From Corallococcus silvisoli (GTDB lineage Bacteria > Myxococcota > Myxococcia > Myxococcales > Myxococcaceae), in contig NZ_JAAAPJ010000006.1 of the NCBI RefSeq assembly GCF_009909145.1, positions 1-64,000 of the forward strand: DNA of 64,000 nt, written 5' to 3'. Position 1 is the first letter of the stretch, and each line of letters starts with the position of its first letter. Position numbers and translations under genes: made by a program. The notes beneath the pieces are model-generated. The model saw only the letters and a program-made list of their open reading frames with translations, was not told where the DNA came from and made no database searches. This document shows positions 35,635 to 41,746 of the stretch, piece by piece.

Positions 35635-35865
35635 CTACTTGCCCAGCTTGGAGCGCAGCTCCACCGCGCGGGCCTCCAACTCGGCCAGCTCCACGTACTC
35701 ATTCACGTTGGAGTGGTCGGCCTTCGCGCGGGCCGTCACGGTGCGCGCCTCCTCGATGCGCTGCGCCCTGGTCGCCTCCGCGTCCTGCGCTCGCACCTCC
35801 TCCTCCTGCTTGCGCTCCTCCGCCTCGCGCTTGTGACGCCGGAACGCTTCGCGTGCCGTCTCCAT
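35635..35865 (-). CDS. small coiled-coil protein, first gene of the viral operon
   Basis: A 76-residue, highly charged helical protein (REAEERKQEEEVRAQDAEA) without hydrophobic segment. It opens the leftward operon from the control region at 35.9-36.1 kb. Small charged helical proteins in this place often regulate or scaffold, but nothing specific can be read. Confidence 0.55.
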   Translation of the reverse strand: METAREAFRRHKREAEERKQEEEVRAQDAEATRAQRIEEARTVTARAKADHSNVNEYVELAELEARAVELRSKLGK

Positions 35866-35898
35866 GGGGTGTCCTCACTGTGTGCCGTAGGTGGTGCA

Positions 35899-35982
35899 GA
35901 TGGCGGCCAGTCCCCCCGGGCACTCGGCCACGTCGCCCGGTCCGCAGAGCGGGCGCGTTGGGGTCGCGGACTGGCCGCCATC
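35899..35982. repeat. 15-bp inverted repeat in the divergent control region
   Basis: GATGGCGGCCAGTCC (35,899-35,913) and its exact reverse complement GGACTGGCCGCCATC (35,968-35,982) flank 54 bases. It lies between the leftward viral operon and the rightward HTH/resolvase genes. It could be a paired operator, a resolvase site or part of a replication origin. Confidence 0.6.
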
Positions 35983-36081
35983 AACGCGACAACGTGTCTC
36001 ACGGTGGCGCCGCTATTGGAGCTGGACGTGTTCGCTCACCGCTCCGCAGGGTGCGCACCGTTATGCAGGATTCTCATGCTC

Positions 36082-36092
36082 ACAACCGTTGT
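36082..36092. promoter_or_regulatory. palindromic operator candidate before the HTH gene
   Basis: ACAACCGTTGT is a perfect 11-base palindrome 15 bases before the HTH start, next to a possible -10 (TAGACT). There is no ribosome binding site between it and the ATG, so the transcript may be leaderless. Autorepression by the HTH protein is an inference from position. Confidence 0.4.
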
Positions 36093-36106
36093 CATAGACT
36101 GCGTGC

Positions 36107-36355
36107 ATGCCCCGCAGCCCCCGCTTTCCGACCTCGCGCCGCACGCGTCCGCGCCCGGCGCTGGCTGGCGACCTTCCGCCGCCGCCGCGCAACTGGACCA
36201 CCGTCAAGGACACCGCCGACCGCTGCACGGTGAGCCTCGCGACCGCCTATCGCTGGTGTGAGCGCGGTCAGGTTGTCTGCCGCCGCGTCGGTTCGAGTTG
36301 GCGCGTGCGGCTCGCGTCCGATGGGTTCCCCCTCTTCACCGCCGAGGCTGTTTGA
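36107..36355 (+). CDS. helix-turn-helix excisionase/repressor-like protein
   Basis: An 82-residue protein. After a basic Pro/Arg-rich start, residues 31-68 (TVKDTADRCTVSLATAYRW, then ERGQVVCRRVGSSWRV) are a MerR/excisionase-type winged HTH, as in phage Xis and in the DNA-binding part of IS607-type recombinases. No ribosome binding site precedes ATG 36107. Its stop overlaps the recombinase start (TGATG). It probably directs recombination or represses its own divergent promoter. Confidence 0.65.
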   Translation: MPRSPRFPTSRRTRPRPALAGDLPPPPRNWTTVKDTADRCTVSLATAYRWCERGQVVCRRVGSSWRVRLASDGFPLFTAEAV

Positions 36356-36978
36356 TGACCACCGCCGCCCTGTACTTGAGAGTCAGCACCGACAAGCAGA
36401 CCGTGGACAACCAGCGCGCGCCGTTGCTCGCGCTCGCGGAGGCGCGGGGTTGGACGCCCCGCATCTACGAGGAGACGGGTTCCGCCGTGAAGGCGCGGCC
36501 CGTGTTTGACTCGCTCATGGCCGACGCCAAGGCGGGCCGCGTGCGCGCCGTGGTGGTGGTGGCGCTGGACCGGCTGGGGCGCTCCATGTCCGGCGTCATC
36601 GCCACCGTGCGCGAGCTGGACCGCGTTGGGTGCGTGGTGGTGTCGCTGCGCGAGTCCTGGCTGGACACGGGCGGGCCCGCACGAGACCTGCTGCTCGCCG
36701 TGTTCGGATGGGTCGCACAGGAGGAGCGCCGCATCCTGGTGGAGCGCACCATCGCCGGGCAGGACCGCGCCCGTCGCCAGGGCACCCGCAGCGGCAAGGC
36801 CATCGGCAGGCCCCGGGCCAGCTCCATCATGTTGGGCGCGGGCGCGAGGTGGGTGGCAGAGGGGAGGAGCATCCGCGCCGCCGCCAAGCTGGCCGGGGTG
36901 GGGGAGGCGACGCTACGCCGCCACCTGGAGGCCCTGGATGCGCGCCAGGACGAAGATGGGGGCGGGGCAGCCCAGTAG
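36355..36978 (+). CDS. serine recombinase (resolvase/invertase family)
   Basis: A 207-residue small serine recombinase. ALYLRVSTDKQTVDNQ carries the catalytic Ser; VVALDRLGRSM and the RxxxR-like RRILVERTIAGQDRARRQG follow; the C-terminal SIRAAAKLAGVGEATLRRHL is the HTH. It is the size of invertases and resolvases, not of large serine integrases. It may resolve dimers of the excised circle, or share in integration. Overlaps the HTH gene. Confidence 0.88.
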   Translation: MTTAALYLRVSTDKQTVDNQRAPLLALAEARGWTPRIYEETGSAVKARPVFDSLMADAKAGRVRAVVVVALDRLGRSMSGVIATVRELDRVGCVVVSLRESWLDTGGPARDLLLAVFGWVAQEERRILVERTIAGQDRARRQGTRSGKAIGRPRASSIMLGAGARWVAEGRSIRAAAKLAGVGEATLRRHLEALDARQDEDGGGAAQ

Positions 36979-36995
36979 GCCACCCCGCCCCCATC
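36955..36995. terminator. hairpin at the end of the resolvase gene
   Basis: GATGGGGGCGGGG and CCCCGCCCCCATC make a perfect 13-pair stem around 15 bases. The left arm lies inside the last codons of the resolvase and the right arm beyond its stop. It separates the rightward pair from the leftward four-gene operon ending at 37,079. Confidence 0.6.
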
Positions 36996-37078
36996 CGTGC
37001 GTCAAAACCCCCGTCACCAGGACAGCGCCAGCGGCCACCAGGATTCAGGGGTTTAGCTCGCCGTCCCGTCCCGCGCCG

Positions 37079-37222
37079 CTAACGGTCGTTTTTGGCGCGG
37101 GCCCGTCTCAGTAACCGCGCGAGCTGGACCACCAGCTCCCCAACGACTGCCCCAGCAGCCAAGGCCAGCACGGAGCGCTCCAGGTCGGACAGCCGCGCCC
37201 CCAGCTCCAGCAGCGCGTTCAT
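37079..37222 (-). CDS. 47-residue membrane protein
   Basis: A tiny protein with an acidic start (MNALLELGARLSDLERS), one membrane helix (VLALAAGAVVGELVVQLARLL) and a basic end (RRARAKNDR). The ATG overlaps the preceding stop by 4 bases, the same coupling as the rest of this operon. Last gene of the right-edge leftward operon. Function unknown. Confidence 0.6.
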   Translation of the reverse strand: MNALLELGARLSDLERSVLALAAGAVVGELVVQLARLLRRARAKNDR

Positions 37223-37524
37223 CCCGTCACCCCCGGCTCGTCAACCTGGAGCACGTCCGCCGCGTCCAGCCAGGGGACATCACCGCCCCGGCTCGAATCC
37301 GCGGTGCCCGGTGGCAGAGCTAGGAGCGCCTGACTCCCCTCGCGCTCCAGGCCCTGGACGATGGCCACGAGGGCGGCCCGCTGCTCGGGGTCCACGAGCA
37401 CGCCACCCTTGGCCAGCTTGTCCAGCTTGTCCAGCTTGCGCAGCTCGGCGCGCACTGCGCTTGCCGCCAGCTCCGCAGCCGCGCGCCATGGACGCTGAGC
37501 GAACACGCCGCGCACCAGCTTCAT
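37219..37524 (-). CDS. hypothetical element protein
   Basis: A 101-residue helical protein (AAELAASAVRAELRKLD, then PEQRAALVAIVQGLERE) with an acidic tail. The DNA carries a 9-base repeat giving KLDKLDKL. It is joined to both neighbours by ATGA overlaps. No domain recognised. Confidence 0.55.
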   Translation of the reverse strand: MKLVRGVFAQRPWRAAAELAASAVRAELRKLDKLDKLAKGGVLVDPEQRAALVAIVQGLEREGSQALLALPPGTADSSRGGDVPWLDAADVLQVDEPGVTG

Positions 37525-37691
37525 CGCGCCACCCGCCGCAGCAACGCCAGCGTGCGGCGTGTCCGCTCAGCCGCCCACCAGCGGCGCCCGGCCGCGCCGT
37601 GGTCCACACACCACCAGCGACCGCCGACGCAGTGCACGCCACGATGCGAGCACGAGCGCCCCACGATGCCATGCGAGCACGTTGGCATCAT
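37521..37691 (-). CDS. 56-residue Cys/His-rich protein
   Basis: A short basic protein with four Cys and five His (SHGIVGRSCSHRGVHC, then WWCVDHG), possibly a small zinc-binding protein, then an Arg-rich helix. ATG 37691 overlaps the stop of the upstream gene by 4 bases and the stop overlaps the next start by 4 bases, which is the main support. Confidence 0.5.
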   Translation of the reverse strand: MMPTCSHGIVGRSCSHRGVHCVGGRWWCVDHGAAGRRWWAAERTRRTLALLRRVAR

Positions 37692-38671
37692 CGGTCGCAC
37701 TCCTCGCACACGTCGCCCATGGGGCAGCTCAAGCCCTTGCGGTGCGTCGCCGCCAACGCGAGGTCATCACGCGCACTGCCCAGCCGCCGCAGCGCCCCTA
37801 CGGCGACAGCCGCCTGCGCGTTGCGCGCCCCCAGCGTCGCCGTCAGGTCGGCCACCTCGGCGCGGGCCTGCTCCAGGTCCGCCGTGAGCTGGTCGCGGTC
37901 TGTCTCCAACTCCGCCGTCCGGCGCTGGCTCGCGTCGCGCTCTTCGGTCAACTCCAGCGCGCGGGCCTCCGCCGCGTCCCGCTCAAGCCGGGCTGTATGG
38001 CCCGCCTCCGCCGCCGCGCTGGCCTGCATCGTCGCGGCATCCCTGGCGGCCTCGCATCGCACCAGCTCGCCGCGCACTTCCGCGACCCGCGCGGACGCAG
38101 CCCCATCACGACGCTTCGCCTCGGCGGTCCACCAGATGACCTCCTCTCTCGCGGTCTCCAGGTTCGCGTCGTGGCGCTCGAACCTTGCCCGCATCACCGC
38201 GAGTTCATCCGCGAGCCGCGACGACTCCCGCCGCGCCTGCTCCGCCTCGCGGTGCGCACGCGACACGTCCGTCATGGCCTGGGCCGTGAGCGCAACCAGC
38301 GCCATCACGCGGTCACCATCGCGGCGTGACAGCCCCGACTGCGCGTACTCCACGCACGAGCACTCCAGGCAACTCCCCAGTCCCCGCGAGTGCCAGCCGC
38401 GTTCGTGCCCGCACCCACACTGCCCCGTCACGAGCGCTTCCGCCTCGGAAGACTCGGAAGGGCCCTCGCTCCGCTCGGGGACGCACGACAACTGCTCCGA
38501 CACATCCAGCACGCCACCAGCGAGCGAAGCCACCAGCTCCGCATGCTCCGGACTCTCCCCGGCAGCGAGCACCCGGCACTCGTCCAACAGCCGGTGAGCA
38601 ACCAACAACCGCGCTACGACGCGACCGACAACACTCCGCTTCCCAGCAGTACATCCCGTGGTGTTACCCAT
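37688..38671 (-). CDS. 327-residue coiled-coil protein at the right edge of the element
   Basis: Residues about 80-110 hold clustered Cys/His (GQCGCGHERGWHS, CLECSC), a likely zinc module. Residues about 135-290 are long coiled coil (AHREAEQARRESSRLADE), and the C terminus again has CPMGDVCEEC. The ATG lies one base inside the element next to attR; upstream host sequence gives no ribosome binding site. In the excised circle AGGAAAGG from the left end falls 10 bases before this ATG, behind the integrase gene. It heads a four-gene coupled operon; a role in replication or early takeover is only a guess. Confidence 0.7.
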   Translation of the reverse strand: MGNTTGCTAGKRSVVGRVVARLLVAHRLLDECRVLAAGESPEHAELVASLAGGVLDVSEQLSCVPERSEGPSESSEAEALVTGQCGCGHERGWHSRGLGSCLECSCVEYAQSGLSRRDGDRVMALVALTAQAMTDVSRAHREAEQARRESSRLADELAVMRARFERHDANLETAREEVIWWTAEAKRRDGAASARVAEVRGELVRCEAARDAATMQASAAAEAGHTARLERDAAEARALELTEERDASQRRTAELETDRDQLTADLEQARAEVADLTATLGARNAQAAVAVGALRRLGSARDDLALAATHRKGLSCPMGDVCEECDR

Positions 38672-38674
38672 TGG
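38672..38674 (+). other. attR: right attachment site (attR crossover, TGG)
   Basis: Element sequence ...GTTACCCAT ends at TGG and host sequence ACAACACGTCG continues. The codon phase here equals that at attL, so precise excision gives ...CTG GAC AAC ACG in the host gene. No longer direct repeat of attL is visible. Confidence 0.7.
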
Positions 38675-39147
38675 ACAACACGTCGCGCGGGGACAAGGTG
38701 AAGGAGCTGGCGGCCGGGCTGTTCAGCGTCCTCCACGGCCTCTCGCCCCGGGCGCCCCGTCCGAGCATCCAGGAGGCCCTGAGCGCGACGCTGGACACCG
38801 TGCCCATCGCGCGGACCCTCGCGACGTACCGCGAGCTGAAGGCCACGAAGCCGGACGCGTATGACTTCTCCGAAGGGCAGCTCAACAGCCTGGGGTACAA
38901 GCTGCTGCGCTCCGGGCGCATGACGGACGCCATCGAGGTGTTCAAGCTCAACGTGGAGATGTTCCCCGCCGAGGGCAACGTCTACGACAGCCTGGGGGAG
39001 GCCTACCTCGCCCACGGCGACAAGGACCTGGCGCGGGTGAGCTACCGCAAGGCCCTGGAGCTGACCCCCACCAACGCGGGCGCGGCGTCCGTCCTCAAAC
39101 AGCTGGAGCCCCAGTCAGGGGCCCCCGCGTCGAAGGCCACGCCCTAG
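38675..39147 (+). pseudogene. serine hydrolase 3' part (TPR domain), separated by the element
   Basis: The frame reads NTSRGDKVKELAAGLFSVLHG and continues into a helical linker and one or two TPR units (GRMTDAIEVFKLNVEMFP, GNVYDSLGEAYLAHGDKDL) up to a stop at 39,147. No start or ribosome binding site serves it here. It completes the hydrolase at 25,195-26,209: together 1488 bases, 495 codons plus stop. Beta-lactamase-fold hydrolases with C-terminal TPRs are a known architecture. Confidence 0.9.
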
Positions 39148-39231
39148 TCCTTCCAGATGTGAGCGAATGCGGTCCGTTCCCGGGGCGTTCCGCCCTGGGA
39201 GTTCAACGCGTTGCTCACAAGGGGTGGCTGG

Positions 39232-39804
39232 ATGAAGCTCTATTTCAATCCGCGGAGCCGGGCGGTGATCGCCAAGTGGATGCTCGATGAGGCGGGGGTC
39301 GAGTACGAAATCATCCCCATCGACCTGCGGAAGCACGAGCACAAGACGCCGGAGTTCCTGAAGGTCAACCCCGCCGGAAAGCTGCCCGCGCTGGTGGACG
39401 GAGACACCCGCGTCTTCGAGAACGCGGCCCTCTGTCTCTACGTGGCGGACCGCTATCCCCAGGCCCGGCTCGCGCCGGCAATCGATGCGCCGGAGCGCGG
39501 GCGATACCTGTCGCTGATGGTGTACTCGACGTCGCAGCTGGAGCCGTCGGCGGCCGACCACATGACGAAGACCGCGACGCTCCCGCAGCGCGGCTGGACG
39601 GAGTACCCGCTGGCGCTGGACGCGATGGAGCGCGAGCTGGGCAACGGGCCCTATCTCTTCGGCGACTGGTTCACCGCCGCGGACGTGATGATTGGCTCCA
39701 TCTTCATCTACCAGCGCATGCTGGGGGCCCGGACGGACCGGCCCGTACTGGATGCCTACGTGGACCGGCTGATGGCCCGTCCCAAGGGCATGAAGCTGGG
39801 CTGA
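39232..39804 (+). CDS. glutathione S-transferase family protein
   Basis: A 190-residue GST. The N-terminal thioredoxin-like domain includes KLYFNPRSRAVIAKWMLDE, the cis-Pro stretch NPAGKLPALVDG and FENAALCLYVADRY, which bind the glutathione gamma-glutamyl part. The helical C-terminal domain has GNGPYLFGDWFTAADVMIG, the usual N-capping Asp motif. ATG 39232 follows GGGGTGG and is preferred to an upstream start. Likely detoxification or thiol chemistry; substrate unknown. Confidence 0.88.
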   Translation: MKLYFNPRSRAVIAKWMLDEAGVEYEIIPIDLRKHEHKTPEFLKVNPAGKLPALVDGDTRVFENAALCLYVADRYPQARLAPAIDAPERGRYLSLMVYSTSQLEPSAADHMTKTATLPQRGWTEYPLALDAMERELGNGPYLFGDWFTAADVMIGSIFIYQRMLGARTDRPVLDAYVDRLMARPKGMKLG

Positions 39805-39844
39805 GGCTCACGGCCCGGCGAAGCCCCGCGACACGCCGCCAGCG

Positions 39845-41746
39845 CTAACGGGGGTTCAGCTCCCAGCGGTAGGGGCTCCGGTCATTCGAGCCGCTGAGCC
39901 AGGGGTTGACCCGGAGGTAGTGCCGCCCCGCGCCGCGAGGCCGCACGTTGCCCGAGCCGGAGTCGGGGACGGGGGTCACTCCATCCGCCTCGAAGAGGGT
40001 GAAGACCGGGGGGTTGGAGTTGGCCCGCAGGCTGCGCACGGCGTAGGCGCGCGGCTCCAGCTCCAGCGCGAACCAGTCCACGTCGTCCCACGTGTCCAGC
40101 ACGCCGTCGGCCCTCAAGGAGGGGCCGGGGACGGTCGTGGCGGCTTCGCGCGTGTCCCCGTGGTCATCCGGTCCCAGGTCGTCGATCCTCAGCACATAGG
40201 GGCTTTCGTTGACGACCACATCGAGGCCCACCTGGAAGACGATGGGCTCCGAGCGATCCGACTTGAAGAGGCCCTGCGTGGCGGAGAAGGCGCGCATCAG
40301 GTTCGTGGCGGGCTCCGCGGGTCGGAATGCTCCGAAAAGTCCGGAGGACACCTGGGGGGCGAAGGCCAGGCGGTAGACGTGTCCGGCCTCCACGTCCACG
40401 CGGAAGTAGTCCCGATCCGTGAAGGACGCGAAGTAGACCGGGATGGGGACGCCGACACTCGCGGGGACCGCATCCGCCACGCCCGTGCCTTGATCCGCGC
40501 CCAGGTCCACCACCTTGAACGTGTAAGGGACCGGGGCATGGGGACCGGCCTCCTTTCGAGGGGTGTTGTACACATACGCCCGCAGCAGGCCGTCCTGCGA
40601 GACGACAACGGGTTGCCCCAGCTCGCGGTCCGGGAAGCGGATGGAGGCGGCGCCACAGCCGCTCGGCGCGGCGCTGTCGCAGGCGAGGTTGTACGCGTGG
40701 CCCGCCTTCGCGGGGAAGCTGAACCAGTCCAGGTCGAAGCGAGTCCCCAGCACGCCCGTGAGCGCCGTGTCGAACGTGGCCAGGGGCGTGGCGTGGGCCG
40801 AGTCATCTCCGTGGTCATCCGCTCCCAGGTCCTGGAGGGTGCACTGGTAGTCCGCGGTGTCCGAGGGCGCGGCGGTGCCCACCCACAGCAGATAGGACCC
40901 CGCGGGCAGCTTCACCTCCGCGGTGCGGCCGCCATCCTCGTCGCGTTGGAGCTTCTGGCCCGTCCCCCATCCCCCGGCCGCTCGGATGTCCGCCACCAGC
41001 TCCGGGCCCGTGCAGTGCGCCCGGTACACGTGCTGCTCCAACGTGGTGAAGGCGAACGCATCCGTGTCGCCATGGAAGTCGATGCGGCCCGTGAAGGGCG
41101 TCCCGTCCGTGGAGACGCTGGCCGCGTGCTGCTCCAGCGTGCCCTCCGGGTCCTCCACCTCCAGGAGCGAGAACGTGTACGCACCCCTGTCGAAGGAGTA
41201 CCCGCCCGGCCACGCGGCCAGCTCCGCGGTGCGCAGGCCCGCGGTGTAGAGCGTGAGGGTGAGCACGGTGGCGCGGCCCTCGTAGCTCACCCGTGCGGGT
41301 TCGTACGGAGCGCCAAACCAGGGACTGATGGCCAGGTCGCACCACTGGAAGGCTTCCGGGATGCAGGTGAAGCGGTACGTGCGGCCGGCCTCCCCGGCGA
41401 AGGTGAATCGGTCGGTGTCGCCGCGATGCAGCCATCCGGACTCGGGGCCCACGGGCAGGCTGCGCATCTGGGGGCCAGGGGTCGGGAGATCGTCGAAGTC
41501 GCCTTCCTCATCCACTTCGCAGACCGAACCGGCCTCTTCATCCACCGGCCCGCAGCGGCACGCGGCCACGCCGCCCGCGCTGGTGCAGTAGCCCGCGGTG
41601 CAGTGCACGCCGGCGCAGACGCGTTCAACCTCTTCGAAGGAGGGGACGGCGGGGACGGACGGCTGTTCAGGGCCGCAGCCAGACAGCAGCGACGCGGCCA
41701 CCAGGGCATGGAGAGCGGAAGAGAGGGCGCGCATGGTCGGTGACAT
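39845..41746 (-). CDS. lipoprotein with repeated PPC-like beta domains (paralogue 2)
   Basis: A 633-residue lipoprotein: lipobox LLSGC, then a Cys-rich EGF-like part (CAGVHCTAGYC), then four to five units of about 100 residues, each with a GDTDRFTFAGEAGRTYRF-type start and a DLGADDHGD-type end. These resemble bacterial pre-peptidase C-terminal (PPC) domains. It follows a paralogue with a one-base start/stop overlap (TGATG), so the pair is a tandem duplication in one operon. Surface binding is likely; no catalytic domain. Confidence 0.7.
   Translation of the reverse strand: MSPTMRALSSALHALVAASLLSGCGPEQPSVPAVPSFEEVERVCAGVHCTAGYCTSAGGVAACRCGPVDEEAGSVCEVDEEGDFDDLPTPGPQMRSLPVGPESGWLHRGDTDRFTFAGEAGRTYRFTCIPEAFQWCDLAISPWFGAPYEPARVSYEGRATVLTLTLYTAGLRTAELAAWPGGYSFDRGAYTFSLLEVEDPEGTLEQHAASVSTDGTPFTGRIDFHGDTDAFAFTTLEQHVYRAHCTGPELVADIRAAGGWGTGQKLQRDEDGGRTAEVKLPAGSYLLWVGTAAPSDTADYQCTLQDLGADDHGDDSAHATPLATFDTALTGVLGTRFDLDWFSFPAKAGHAYNLACDSAAPSGCGAASIRFPDRELGQPVVVSQDGLLRAYVYNTPRKEAGPHAPVPYTFKVVDLGADQGTGVADAVPASVGVPIPVYFASFTDRDYFRVDVEAGHVYRLAFAPQVSSGLFGAFRPAEPATNLMRAFSATQGLFKSDRSEPIVFQVGLDVVVNESPYVLRIDDLGPDDHGDTREAATTVPGPSLRADGVLDTWDDVDWFALELEPRAYAVRSLRANSNPPVFTLFEADGVTPVPDSGSGNVRPRGAGRHYLRVNPWLSGSNDRSPYRWELNPR

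Larger units (their letters stand above)
26207..38674. mobile_element. integrated tailless-phage-like provirus (about 12.5 kb)
   Basis: The element splits a serine hydrolase gene. From the left it holds a tyrosine integrase; a plus-strand lipoprotein/DUSAM pair; a leftward operon of 14 genes with packaging-type ATPase, capsid candidate, many small membrane proteins and a GH19 lysozyme; a divergent HTH/serine-resolvase pair; and a leftward four-gene operon at the right edge. No terminase, portal, tail, baseplate or known replication genes are visible, which excludes ordinary tailed prophages. Size, ATPase size, membrane-protein richness and capsid length suggest a PRD1/PM2-type (double jelly-roll, internal membrane) virus; this class assignment is inference. 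Confidence 0.8.

Noticed and set aside
36107..36978. IS607-family insertion sequence inside the element
   Set aside because: HTH and recombinase are separate genes, the recombinase has its own C-terminal HTH like a resolvase, and there is no TnpB-type gene or visible IS ends.
26207..38674. Ordinary tailed prophage or GTA-like element
   Set aside because: No terminase, portal, capsid protease, tail tube, tape measure or baseplate gene; 12.5 kb is also too short.
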